Positions 1-8,156 of a stretch of 64,000 nt of DNA are shown here, piece by piece. The notes beneath the pieces were generated by a model. That model was given only the letters and a program-made list of their open reading frames with translations. It was not told where the DNA came from and did not search any database. Location of the stretch: NCBI RefSeq assembly GCF_006874465.1, contig NZ_VIRL01000005.1, positions 186,001 to 250,000 of the forward strand. The letters are read 5' to 3'. The stretch's first letter is position 1; each line of letters opens with the position of its first letter. Source of the DNA: Microbispora bryophytorum (GTDB taxonomy: Bacteria; Actinomycetota; Actinomycetes; Streptosporangiales; Streptosporangiaceae). Both the position numbers and the translations under genes were made by a program.

Positions 1-490
1 CGAGCACCGCGGGAGGGATCCGTTCCAGGTCGATCTCGCCGCGGTCATGGGCACGCTGGTAGATGGCCCGAACGCGTGGAAGCCGCTGGTCGCCGATGAT
101 CCTGTCGCGCACCTGGGTGGGGGTGAGCCCGGTGTCGGCCAGCAGCCCCGAGAAGGCGGTGGCCGCGGCGATGGCGGAGAAGCCGGCGCGTGCCTCGCCC
201 ATGCCGGTCAGCGCGGCGAGGAGGTCGCCGCGCAGCGTGCCGGTGTCGGGGAGGTCGACCGGGTGGCTGTTGCGATAGTGCTCCAGCGCGGCGAGCACGA
301 GCTGGTCCTTGTTGGCCCAGCGACGGTAGAGCACGGCGATACCGGTGCCGGCCCGGGACGCGACGGACTCCATGGTCAGCTTCGCGAAGCCGGCCTCGAC
401 CAGCTCGTCCCAGGCCGCGTCCAGCAACGCGGCCACAAGCTCGGGCCCGCGTCGGCGCTGGCGAGCGGGCTCGGTGCCAGATGTGGTCAC
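1..490 (-). CDS. TetR/AcrR-family repressor, 3' end cut by the window edge
   Basis: About 163 codons are visible and the C-terminus lies outside the window. Residues ~15-65 form a TetR helix-turn-helix; the recognition region reads GIAVLYRRWANKDQL. The rest is a helical ligand-binding domain with no assignable ligand. GTG at 490 is the start: the ATGs at 498 and 501 on this strand meet a TGA within a few codons. The gene is divergent from the MFS exporter at 581, and the 90 bp between them carry two inverted repeats. By analogy with TetR/exporter pairs it probably represses the exporter and itself. The family call is firm; the target is inferred. Confidence 0.88.
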   Translation of the reverse strand, partial: MTTSGTEPARQRRRGPELVAALLDAAWDELVEAGFAKLTMESVASRAGTGIAVLYRRWANKDQLVLAALEHYRNSHPVDLPDTGTLRGDLLAALTGMGEARAGFSAIAAATAFSGLLADTGLTPTQVRDRIIGDQRLPRVRAIYQRAHDRGEIDLERIPPAVL

Positions 491-509
491 GACCCCATCA
501 TAAGGAAGG

Positions 510-564
510 TTTGCATTCCCTAGCAAAGGCACCCTACTCTCATAAGAGATGGATTCCACTCTTA
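510..564. promoter_or_regulatory. Divergent TetR/MFS intergenic operators
   Basis: Two inverted repeats lie between the divergent starts at 490 and 581. The first is TTTGC (510-514) with GCAAA (523-527). The second is TAAGAG (543-548) with CTCTTA (559-564), enclosing the smaller palindrome TGGATTCCA. Both arm pairs are perfect. Position and symmetry fit TetR operators; which one is bound is unknown. Confidence 0.5.
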
Positions 565-580
565 ATCTGAGGGCGGGGCG

Positions 581-2038
581 ATGACAGAGACCACCGAGGC
601 GAAGCTGTCGCCGCAGGTGAAGAACGCGCTGACCGCGCTGATCGTGGGCGGGATCGCGGCGATCCTCGACTCGACGATGGTCACGCTGGCGATCCACACG
701 CTGGCGGTGAAGCTGCACTCGACCGCCGACACGATCCAGTGGGTCACCACCGGTTTCCTGCTGGCGATGGCCGTCGCGATCCCGGTCACCGGGTGGGCGG
801 AACGCCGCTGGGGCGGCAAGCGGGCCTGGATGACCGCGCTGGTGCTGTTCATGCTCGCCTCGGTGCTGTGCGCGGCGGCGTGGAACGACGCCGGCCTGAT
901 CGGGTTCCGGGCGCTGCAGGGCTTCTCGGCCGGGCTGATCTTCCCGCTGATGCAGACGCTCGCGGTGAGAGCCGCGGGCGGACGTGTCAGCAGCCGGCTG
1001 ATGGCGGCCGTCAGCCTGCCGATCGCGCTTGGTCCGATCCTCGGCCCGGTGATCGGCGGCGTGATCCTCAACTGGCTGAGCTGGCGCTGGCTGTTCCTCG
1101 TCAACGTGCCGGTGATCGCCGCCGGGCTGCTGCTGGCGTGGCGGTTCCTGCCCGCCGACCGTCCCGGCTCCTCCGCCGGGCGCGGGCGCCTGGACTGGAT
1201 CGGCCTGGTGCTGCTCGCGCCGGCGCTGACGGGGATCCTGCTCGGCCTCTCGCAGCTGTCGGAGCATGGCGGGATCGGCCACGCCGGGGTGCTGGTGCCG
1301 CTGTCGGCCGGGGTCGTCCTGCTGGGCGGGTTCATCGCCTGGGCCTCCCGGCCCGGCGAGCGCGAGCCGATCGTCGACGTGCGGCTGCTGCGCGTGCGCT
1401 CGCTCGGCAGCGCGTCCGCGGTCCTGTTCACCGCCGGCGCGGCGATGTACGCGGGCATGTTCCTGCTGCCGCTGTACTACCAGCAGCTGCGGGGCGACAG
1501 CGTGCTGGACGCCGGGCTGCTGATGATCCCGCAGGGCGTGGGCGCGCTCGCCTCGCGCTTCCTGATCGGCAGGGTGGTCGACCGGTTCGGGGCGCGAGCC
1601 GTGACGATCGCCGGCTTCCTGCTCGCCGCCGTCGCCACCGTCCCGTTCGCGCTCGCCGGGCCGGACACGAGCCTGTGGTGGCTGGGAGCCGTGCTGCTGG
1701 TTCGCGGTCTGGGGATCGGTGCGGTGCTGATCCCGCCGATGTCCATCGCCTACCAGGACATCCAACCGGCGGGCATCCCGCACGCCACCATGAACAGCCG
1801 CATCGTCCAGCAGGTGGGCGCCTCGTTCGGTACGGCGATCGTGGCCGTCGTCCTGCAGTCGCTCCTCGGCCAGGGCGCCACCGGCGCATTCCAGGGCGCG
1901 TTCTGGTGGGCGGCCGGCATCGCCGTCGCCGCGGTCGTCCCCGCCGTCGTTCTCCCGGCCGGCAAGCCGACGGGCCGCGGACCGGCTGCCCCACGGTCGC
2001 GTCATGTCTTGACGACACACCCAGCGCAGCCGAAGTAA
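581..2038 (+). CDS. MFS multidrug exporter, DHA2 (EmrB/QacA-like) family
   Basis: A 485-aa integral membrane protein with about 14 hydrophobic segments, the usual DHA2 size. The N-terminus has the family signature ILDSTMVTLAIHTL in TM1 (~aa 27-40), followed by a TM2-TM3 loop with the MFS motif-A-like GWAERRWGGKRAW. It probably uses the proton gradient to expel drugs or an endogenous metabolite; the substrate cannot be read from sequence. The start is preceded by a GAGGGCGGGG Shine-Dalgarno-like run. It is divergent from a TetR gene that likely controls it and is followed by a terminator-like hairpin at 2079-2108. Confidence 0.92.
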   Translation: MTETTEAKLSPQVKNALTALIVGGIAAILDSTMVTLAIHTLAVKLHSTADTIQWVTTGFLLAMAVAIPVTGWAERRWGGKRAWMTALVLFMLASVLCAAAWNDAGLIGFRALQGFSAGLIFPLMQTLAVRAAGGRVSSRLMAAVSLPIALGPILGPVIGGVILNWLSWRWLFLVNVPVIAAGLLLAWRFLPADRPGSSAGRGRLDWIGLVLLAPALTGILLGLSQLSEHGGIGHAGVLVPLSAGVVLLGGFIAWASRPGEREPIVDVRLLRVRSLGSASAVLFTAGAAMYAGMFLLPLYYQQLRGDSVLDAGLLMIPQGVGALASRFLIGRVVDRFGARAVTIAGFLLAAVATVPFALAGPDTSLWWLGAVLLVRGLGIGAVLIPPMSIAYQDIQPAGIPHATMNSRIVQQVGASFGTAIVAVVLQSLLGQGATGAFQGAFWWAAGIAVAAVVPAVVLPAGKPTGRGPAAPRSRHVLTTHPAQPK

Positions 2039-2078
2039 TTCAGCCGTTCAACAATAGGCCTCAGCGTTCCAGAGCTTG

Positions 2079-2108
2079 GCCGGCGCGAACGTTGTCGAAC
2101 GCGCCGGC
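2079..2108. terminator. Hairpin between convergent MFS and glycosidase genes
   Basis: GCCGGCGCG (2079-2087) and CGCGCCGGC (2100-2108) are perfect 9-bp arms around a 12-nt loop. It lies between two convergent genes, so it could act in both directions. No U-tract follows. Confidence 0.5.
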
Positions 2109-2209
2109 TGACGGCGGCGGTGCCGGTCGGCGGGCCGGCGTTACGAGCCGCGCGCCACGCGGGGGAGTCGCGGCGCGCTCCAGGTCAACCCGGGATCATC
2201 GGGTGCGGC

Positions 2210-4270
2210 TCATTGGGCGGTGCAGGGGGTGCCGTTCAGGGTGAAGGCGGTCGGCAGGATGTTGGGGCCGCTGTAGGCGCCGACGAAGCCGATGGAGGTG
2301 CTCGCGCCGGGTGCGAGCTTGCCGTTGTCCGGGGTGCTGGTGACATTCACCGCGGTCCCGTTCTGCGTCCAGTTGGCGCTCCATCCGCTGCTGACGGTCT
2401 GCCATCCGGTGGGCCAGGTGAAGTGGAGCGTCCAGCCGTCGACGGCGGCCGTTCCGGTGTTGGTGACGTCCACGGTGGCGACGAACCCGTTGCCCCAGTC
2501 GCTGGTGTCCGTCAGGCGTACCGCGCAGGAGCTCTCGTCGGGGGTGCCGGTGGTGAAGGTGAGTGGCGCGGAGGCCCAGGAGACGCGGCCGGCGGTGTCG
2601 CGGGCGACGACGTTGACCGTGTAGCGGGCGCCGGGGACGAGGTTGCGGACCGTGAAGGAGGTGCCGGGGGTCTCGCCGAGTTGTTCGGTGACGGCGCCGT
2701 TCTGGCGGTGGATCTCGTACTTGGCGACGGGGCTCGCGCCGGGGGCGGCGGCGGGCCAGGAGATGGTGGCGGTCTTGTCGGTGACGCCGCTCGCGGTGGG
2801 CTGTCCGGGGGCCGCGGGGGCGCCCGTGGTGGCGCTGGCCGGGTGCAGCACCAGCGTGGTCAGCGAGTACGGCGGGAGGGTCTGGGTGGTGGCGGTGCCG
2901 GCGTGGCCGGTGCTGACCGAGGTGGCGCCGTTGGTGAGGGTCTGCACGGTGGGCGCCGCGGCGGCGGGAGTGAACCCGGCGTAGCCGATCTCCACCTGGT
3001 GTTCGCCGTCCGGGTCGCGGTTGATCAGCAGGACGGCGAGGTCGCCGTTGGGGCGGCGGGCGGCGTGCGCGACGACCAGCGGCTCATCGGTGGCCGCGCG
3101 GACGAACCGGTCGCCGGGGCGGGCGAACGCGCTGACCATGGTGAGCGCGTGGTAGGGGGCGAAGGGCGTGTTGAGCGGGGGTTCGCAGGTGTCGCCTGAG
3201 CAGGTGCCGCTGGACAGCATGCCGAAGTCGCCGTAGTCGGTGTGGCCGGCGACGGTGCTGATGGTGCCGGCGCCGTTGTGGACGTTCCACCAGTCGACGG
3301 TGAACACGCCCTGTTCCATGAAACCGGCGTAGGCGTCGGCGGCGAACAGTGCGCCGGGCTGGGTGTTCGGCGCGATCCCGCTGTTGATCTCGGTGACCGC
3401 GATGCCGATGTCGCCGGCGCGGGCGCCGGCGTGCTTGGCGATCTGCTTGCGGACCAGGTAGATCATGTCGGGGATGTGGGCGGTCTTGGTGAGGACGTCG
3501 GCCACGTCGTTGTACGGGGGATACCAGTGCAGGATGACGAAGTCGATCTTCGAGGCGGCGATCGACAGGACGGTGTCGTTCCAGGTGGCCTGGTCGCCGG
3601 CGGCGACGATGCCGTCGGGCCAGTTGGCGGGGGTGGTGAGCACCGCACCGATCTTGATGGTGGGGTCGACGGCCTTCATGGCGTCGGAGTACTGCACGAG
3701 GTTCCTGGCGTACTCGGCCGGGCTCTTGTCGGCGTGGTCGTCGGCCTCCCAGTCGGCGCCGTAGTGGCCGTTGCCGTAGTTCTCGTTGCCGATCTCCCAG
3801 TACTTCACGCCGTACTTCTTGGTGACGTTGGCGTACTCGACCCAGTCGGCGGCCTCCTGGGCGGTGCCGGTGCCGTAGTTGGCGATGACGATCGGCTGGG
3901 CGCCGGTGCGCTTGGCTCCGCTGATGAAGGTGTCGAAGTCGGTGTCGGGGGCGACGTAGCCGCCGGGCGCGGTGTGGGTCTTCCAGTGGTAGATGTCGCT
4001 GTACGACCCACCCGGGTAGCGCAGCATCTTCACGCCGGCGGCCTTGAGGAGGTCGGCGGTCTCGTTCGTGCCGAGGTTGCTGTCCCAGATCGCGTGGTTG
4101 GTGCCGACGGCGGTGTCGGACGCGGCGGCCAGGCCCGCGCGGGTGTTGACGGTGACGTTGACGGGCGCGGTGTCGGCGGTCGCGGCGGGTACGCCGGTGA
4201 GGACCTGGGCGGCCACCGCTGCGCCCGTGAGGAGTGCGATGGCCGGCCTGGCGATGCGCAGGGTGCTCAT
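2210..4270 (-). CDS. Secreted clan GH-A glycosidase (arabinofuranosidase-like) with FN3 and CBM2
   Basis: 686 aa. A Sec signal peptide (MSTLRIARP, then a hydrophobic stretch to ~aa 33) precedes a TIM-barrel domain. WEIGNENYG fits a clan GH-A acid/base Glu and VTEINSG fits the nucleophile Glu, resembling GH51/GH39-type alpha-L-arabinofuranosidases. An FN3 domain (~aa 480-570) and a C-terminal CBM2 with paired Cys and exposed Trp (~aa 580-686) follow. It likely acts outside the cell on plant polysaccharide side chains. The ATG at 4270 is chosen because AAAAGGGA lies just upstream and the signal peptide starts there; an upstream in-frame start at 4333 would bury the signal. Exact GH family and substrate are uncertain. 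Confidence 0.85.
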   Translation of the reverse strand: MSTLRIARPAIALLTGAAVAAQVLTGVPAATADTAPVNVTVNTRAGLAAASDTAVGTNHAIWDSNLGTNETADLLKAAGVKMLRYPGGSYSDIYHWKTHTAPGGYVAPDTDFDTFISGAKRTGAQPIVIANYGTGTAQEAADWVEYANVTKKYGVKYWEIGNENYGNGHYGADWEADDHADKSPAEYARNLVQYSDAMKAVDPTIKIGAVLTTPANWPDGIVAAGDQATWNDTVLSIAASKIDFVILHWYPPYNDVADVLTKTAHIPDMIYLVRKQIAKHAGARAGDIGIAVTEINSGIAPNTQPGALFAADAYAGFMEQGVFTVDWWNVHNGAGTISTVAGHTDYGDFGMLSSGTCSGDTCEPPLNTPFAPYHALTMVSAFARPGDRFVRAATDEPLVVAHAARRPNGDLAVLLINRDPDGEHQVEIGYAGFTPAAAAPTVQTLTNGATSVSTGHAGTATTQTLPPYSLTTLVLHPASATTGAPAAPGQPTASGVTDKTATISWPAAAPGASPVAKYEIHRQNGAVTEQLGETPGTSFTVRNLVPGARYTVNVVARDTAGRVSWASAPLTFTTGTPDESSCAVRLTDTSDWGNGFVATVDVTNTGTAAVDGWTLHFTWPTGWQTVSSGWSANWTQNGTAVNVTSTPDNGKLAPGASTSIGFVGAYSGPNILPTAFTLNGTPCTAQ

Positions 4271-4339
4271 TACGTCCCTTTTCTGGAGGATCTTGCCCGT
4301 GCGATCGTGATCAGGACGTACTGAAACGGTCAAGCGGAA

Positions 4340-4355
4340 GGCCCCCGGAGGGGCC
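4340..4355. terminator. Small GC hairpin downstream of the TetR gene
   Basis: GGCCCC (4340-4345), loop CGGA and GGGGCC (4350-4355) form a perfect 6-bp stem. It lies about 70 bp past the stop of the minus-strand TetR gene and upstream of the glycosidase, so it could separate the two transcripts. Confidence 0.4.
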
Positions 4356-4426
4356 CTGAGCTGCGGCGGAGTTAGGCGGGTCGTGCAACTTTCACGCAGA
4401 ACGCCGCAGCGTGCCGGGCCGGGCGG

Positions 4427-5068
4427 TCAGGATGTGGGGCCGGACTGCGCCGCAGGACCATGGATGATCTGTTCCAGGCAGTCGCGGAACAGATCGTCGA
4501 CGGTATGGCCGGGCTGGAAGTACTCGGTCACGCCGGCCATCACGGTGGGGTACGCCGCGGCGTACGCGGCCATGTCGAAGCCGTCGAGGGCGTCCGCGTC
4601 GGGGCGGCCGGCCTGTTCCTCCAGGACGTAGCCGACGGTGAAGCGCAGCACCGTCAACACGATCAGGCGAGCCTGCCGCAGGGCGATGCCCCGCCCGACC
4701 AGTGTGCTCATCGCCAGTTCGGAGATGGCGGCCATCTTGAGGGACAGCTGGGAGACCGCGATGATCCGGGCTCCGTCCGGGTGGGCCAGCAGCGCGCGGC
4801 GCAGCCGCCCGGCCAGACCGATCAGCCATCCGTGCCAGCGCTCCTCCGGCGCGGGCGGCTCCAGCTCGGGGAACTGCTGCTCGAGAATCGCCTCGGCGAT
4901 CGCGGTGACCAGCGCGGCCTTGTTCGGGAAGTGCCAGTAAAGGGTCGGCGACTGTACGCCGAGCCGGGCGGCCAGTTTGCGCGTGGTCACGCCGTCGAGG
5001 CCTTCCGCGTCCAATAGTGCGACCGCCTCGGTGACGATCCGCCGCTTGTCCAGAGCCAATTCCGGCAC
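4427..5068 (-). CDS. TetR-family repressor, TetR-class C-terminal domain
   Basis: 213 aa. The N-terminal HTH (~aa 8-55) contains VTTRKLAARLGVQSPTLYWHF, close to classic tetracycline repressors, and the C-terminal part matches the TetR_C fold by length and pattern. The GTG at 5068 abuts the GGGAGG Shine-Dalgarno, so the TTG at 5059 (codon 4, about 8 nt from it) may be the true start. The gene is divergent from a small ORF and an MDR oxidoreductase across two tetO-like operators (5081-5117). Regulation of itself and of that operon is therefore likely. No efflux pump is linked, so the inducer may not be tetracycline. Confidence 0.9.
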   Translation of the reverse strand: MPELALDKRRIVTEAVALLDAEGLDGVTTRKLAARLGVQSPTLYWHFPNKAALVTAIAEAILEQQFPELEPPAPEERWHGWLIGLAGRLRRALLAHPDGARIIAVSQLSLKMAAISELAMSTLVGRGIALRQARLIVLTVLRFTVGYVLEEQAGRPDADALDGFDMAAYAAAYPTVMAGVTEYFQPGHTVDDLFRDCLEQIIHGPAAQSGPTS

Positions 5069-5080
5069 CTCCCTTGCGCA

Positions 5081-5117
5081 CTCTAGCAGTGATAGGGTTC
5101 CCTATCGATGATAGAGA
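5081..5117. promoter_or_regulatory. Tandem tetO-like operators
   Basis: Site 2 (5099-5117) reads TCCCTATCGATGATAGAGA and matches the Tn10 tetO2 core at all but the two central-region bases. Site 1 (5081-5097) reads CTCTAGCAGTGATAGGG, one base off the CTCTATCAGTGATAGGG pattern. The centres are 19 bp apart, as in natural tetO pairs. They sit between the TetR start and the divergent operon. Confidence 0.85.
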
Positions 5118-5140
5118 AACGCGTGCCAGAGGAGGCAACG

Positions 5141-5389
5141 ATGAGACACCGGCACTCGCTCCGCGACCTGCTGCACCGCGCGACCCACCGCACTCCAGGT
5201 GTTCCCGCGCACGCTGGGCGGCCGGCCGGGCACCAGGGCCAGGCCCGCCACGCTCAGGGGTGGCAGGACTCCCTCACGCACCGCCGCTCGCACCATCACG
5301 GGTTCAACCACTCTCCGGCCCGTCCGCCTCGCGTCCTGACCGCGTGGCAGACGCGGATCGCCCGCCTGTTCGGACAGGAACTGGGATGA
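5141..5389 (+). CDS. Small basic His/Arg/Pro-rich protein, unknown function
   Basis: 82 aa with no recognisable domain, rich in His, Arg and Pro, no signal peptide or membrane segment. It is supported by a strong AGAGGAGG Shine-Dalgarno 4-5 nt before the ATG and by a stop that overlaps the next start as ATGA (5386-5389), the arrangement of translational coupling. It is the first ORF after the tetO pair. It could be a coupling leader for the oxidoreductase rather than a functional protein; composition alone does not distinguish these. Confidence 0.45.
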   Translation: MRHRHSLRDLLHRATHRTPGVPAHAGRPAGHQGQARHAQGWQDSLTHRRSHHHGFNHSPARPPRVLTAWQTRIARLFGQELG

Positions 5390-6345
5390 AGGCAGCGGTG
5401 CTCCACGAGGCCGGCGGCATCCCGCGCTATGAGGACTTCCCCGATCCGGTGGCCGCCGACGGAGAGGTGATCATCGACGTCAAGGCGGTCGCCGTCGAGA
5501 ACGTCGACAAGGCGATCGCGGCCGGCACGCACTATGCCAGTGAGAAGTACATCGGCCGGTTCCCGGTGATCCCTGCCTTCGACTGCGTCGGCGCCCTCCC
5601 GGACGGCACGCTCGTCGGGTTCGGCGGCATCCGCCTGCCCTACGGCGCGCTCGCCGAGAAGACCGTGGTGCCCCAGGGCTCCTACGTGCCGATCCCCGAG
5701 GGGGTCGACCCGGCCGTGGCGAGCGTGATGGCCTCGGCGGTCACCGCGATGTCGATGAAGGCGGCCGCGGGGTTCGTTCCCGGGGAGACGGTGCTGGTGC
5801 TGGGCGCCACCGGGGTTGCCGGGCGGCTCGCGGTCAAGGTGGCCCGGCTGCTGGGCGCCGGCCGGATCGTCGCCACCGGCCGTGACGACGACCAGTTGCG
5901 CGAGGTGCAGGCCATCGGGGCCGACGCGGTGATCAACACCGCGGTCTCCGACGAGGCGCTGGCGCAGGCCTACCTCGACGCCAGGGGGGACGGCTACGAC
6001 GTCGTCCTCGACTACCTGTGGGGCAGGCCCAGCGAGATCCTGCTGCGCGCGCTGGTGCCGCGGTCGTTCGCGTTTGGCAAGCCGACCCGCGTGGTCCAGA
6101 TCGGCGAGTCGGCCGGCGCCGAACTCACCCTCGCCGCGTCGAGCCTGCGTACTTCCGGCGTGGAGATCTACGGCGCGGCCAAGGGACTCGACCCGCGGAC
6201 CATGGAGGAGGCGTACCAGCGGATTGTGACGTGGACGCGGTCCGGCGAGCTCACCTTCGACATGGAGAAGGTCCCGCTGAGCGACATCGAGACCGCCTGG
6301 CAGCGAACCGACCTCAAAGGCAGGCGACTCGTCGTGATGCCGTGA
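5386..6345 (+). CDS. Medium-chain (zinc-type/quinone) alcohol dehydrogenase-like oxidoreductase
   Basis: 319 aa, typical of the quinone oxidoreductase branch of the MDR superfamily. The N-terminal GroES-like fold begins MKAAVLHEAGGIPRYE. The Rossmann domain carries the NADPH-binding VLVLGATGVAGRLAVKVARL (~aa 142-160). I see no structural or catalytic zinc Cys cluster, which fits a zinc-independent NADPH:quinone or enal reductase. The start overlaps the upstream small ORF by ATGA. The operon likely falls under the adjacent TetR through the two tetO-like sites. Substrate unknown. Confidence 0.88.
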   Translation: MKAAVLHEAGGIPRYEDFPDPVAADGEVIIDVKAVAVENVDKAIAAGTHYASEKYIGRFPVIPAFDCVGALPDGTLVGFGGIRLPYGALAEKTVVPQGSYVPIPEGVDPAVASVMASAVTAMSMKAAAGFVPGETVLVLGATGVAGRLAVKVARLLGAGRIVATGRDDDQLREVQAIGADAVINTAVSDEALAQAYLDARGDGYDVVLDYLWGRPSEILLRALVPRSFAFGKPTRVVQIGESAGAELTLAASSLRTSGVEIYGAAKGLDPRTMEEAYQRIVTWTRSGELTFDMEKVPLSDIETAWQRTDLKGRRLVVMP

Positions 6346-6477
6346 CCGGCCCGTCCACGTGCAGGCCAGCGGTGATCGACGGAACCGTCCCGGGAGGCGC
6401 ACTCTGACGAACGGGCTTCGCCGTACTGGACGGGGTGACTGGATGAACCGTCCAGGCCGGTGGCGCGTCCCTCAGGT

Positions 6478-7320
6478 ATGAAGAGATCGCGTTTGGCCGT
6501 CGTCGCGGTGCTCGTGTCGTTGTGCGCCTGCGGCCAGTCTGGTGCTGGTCCGATGTCCGCTGCGGCCGGGACCGAGACGATCGTGTTGTCCCGGGCCGAT
6601 CAGCCCACAGTGCACAGGACCACAGTGCACCGGCCCACTCTGGAGCGGCTCAAGCGAGAGGCGGCGTCGTCGGGCCGGCCCCTGGAGGAGCTGGTCAAGC
6701 GGTACGCGACCCGGGTGGCTGCCACCTCGTCGCCCAGGCGGACGGATTTCGAGGGTTACGACCCTGCGGTGACCGACCCGGGCGTGGCGATCGACGGCAT
6801 TCCCTACGCCGAGCTGGTCGACCTCGGGGCCATCGCCGAATCGGAGGGCATCTCCTATGCGGAGGCCATCGACCGCTTCGGCTCACAGTCGTCCAACAGC
6901 CGGGTGATCGATCAACTCAACGCGGAGTTCCCCGACGAGATCTCCGGCGTCGGATACGTCGACGACCAGCGGGGGCTGCGCGTCGGCTTCAAGGGTCCCA
7001 TCCCGGCTCGCGCGATCGAGCTGGCCCGGACCCTCCCCTTGGAAGTCACCCTGATCGGGGGCAAGGGATTCTCGGCCGCGGAGCTCCGGCGGGCCCAGGA
7101 CACGGTCGTCTCCTGGCTCCGATCCCGTTCCGAGGTTGCCACGATGACGGCGCGCCCGGATGACGAGACCGGCCACATCAAGGTCGTCGTTCAGCCGAAG
7201 GTGATGCCGGACGATGCGGAGGAGTTCACGCGCGGGCTTCAGCTCCCGCGGCTGGACAACCCGTACATCACCGTCGAGGTCACGCTCTCCGCCGAGTCGA
7301 TGACCGTTCTGCCGGGGTGA
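6478..7320 (+). CDS. Putative lipoprotein, unknown function
   Basis: 280 aa. The N-terminus MKRSRLAVVAVLVSLCAC has a basic n-region, a short hydrophobic core and a lipobox-like LCAC, suggesting lipidation at Cys and anchoring outside the membrane. The remainder is soluble and mixed alpha/beta with no recognised domain. The start follows the dipeptide-like upstream in-frame codons from 6460, rejected because they would precede the signal peptide. It is separated by 130 bp from the oxidoreductase and is probably its own transcript. Confidence 0.6.
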   Translation: MKRSRLAVVAVLVSLCACGQSGAGPMSAAAGTETIVLSRADQPTVHRTTVHRPTLERLKREAASSGRPLEELVKRYATRVAATSSPRRTDFEGYDPAVTDPGVAIDGIPYAELVDLGAIAESEGISYAEAIDRFGSQSSNSRVIDQLNAEFPDEISGVGYVDDQRGLRVGFKGPIPARAIELARTLPLEVTLIGGKGFSAAELRRAQDTVVSWLRSRSEVATMTARPDDETGHIKVVVQPKVMPDDAEEFTRGLQLPRLDNPYITVEVTLSAESMTVLPG

Positions 7321-7435
7321 GGGCTGGCGCCGCAGGCGTCAGGCGGCGCGGGGGAGCGAGCCGGACGGCGGGCCCCGGACCGCGGCGAGCCGGGGGTGCT
7401 CGCCGAAGGCCTCTCACGGTTGTGGTCCCGTTGCG

Positions 7436-7891
7436 TCACGACCCGTGGCGGGCCGGCAGGTTCTGCCCGACCCAGCAGTTGTCCGGCTGGGATCCGCAGA
7501 AGGCGGACTGCACCTCGAACACGCCGTGGTCGGTGACGGCCTGCTGCGCCTTCCCCTGGACGAAGGTGGGGCTGACGACACCGGTCAGGTTCTGATTGAA
7601 GCGGCCCGCGCCGGACTGCCCCTGACCGCCGCCCGCACGCCCTCCTTTGATGGTCTGATTGCCGCCCGCGCGCCCTCTTCTGATCATCTGGCCGCCTCCG
7701 CCCGGGCGGGGGTTGCGGAGAGCGGTGAGCCCCTCGCGCGGGTGATGCGGGGCGAGGCGGGCGATCGCGGGCTGCGCGACCGCGATCCCCGCCCCGGCGA
7801 TCACGAGCGCGGCCATGGCCAGTCGCCGGATCGAGAGGCCCATCGCGGGGACCTTGGTGTCGCGCGGGTCGCGCGCGCGGGAGCGGGACAT
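7436..7891 (-). CDS. Secreted or membrane-anchored hypothetical protein
   Basis: 151 aa. A charged N-terminus and a single hydrophobic segment (~aa 22-40, LAMAALVIAGAGIAVA) predict export or anchoring. A Gly/Arg/Gln-rich low-complexity linker (~aa 65-95) and a C-terminal region with two Cys (CGSQPDNCW) follow, probably disulfide-bonded. AGGAAGG precedes the ATG. No family recognised. Positioned alone and convergent with the lipoprotein gene. Confidence 0.6.
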   Translation of the reverse strand: MSRSRARDPRDTKVPAMGLSIRRLAMAALVIAGAGIAVAQPAIARLAPHHPREGLTALRNPRPGGGGQMIRRGRAGGNQTIKGGRAGGGQGQSGAGRFNQNLTGVVSPTFVQGKAQQAVTDHGVFEVQSAFCGSQPDNCWVGQNLPARHGS

Positions 7892-8156
7892 CTCGGTGTG
7901 CGCCTTCCTGTTCCTGCCCCGGGGTTCGCTGTCGCTCGTCCGGTTCCAGCCGGGACGTGCCCCTCATACCCGGGCCCGGAACTCCGTAGCTGCGGCGCGG
8001 GGCCAAGCAGTGATCAGCTGTCGTCCACGGCGCCGGAAACCCGCAGGTGGACCGATCGGCGCGGTGGTGTCGCGGCGTACGACCGCCGGATCAGCCGGAC
8101 ACGCTCGACCGCGCTGTCGCGTGGAGCCGCCGGGTCGCGGACGAGCGGCGCCGCCT

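Noticed and set aside
562..1458. Minus-strand open frame within the MFS gene
   Set aside because: Ser/Pro/Arg-rich shadow of the plus-strand exporter, no Shine-Dalgarno or family match.
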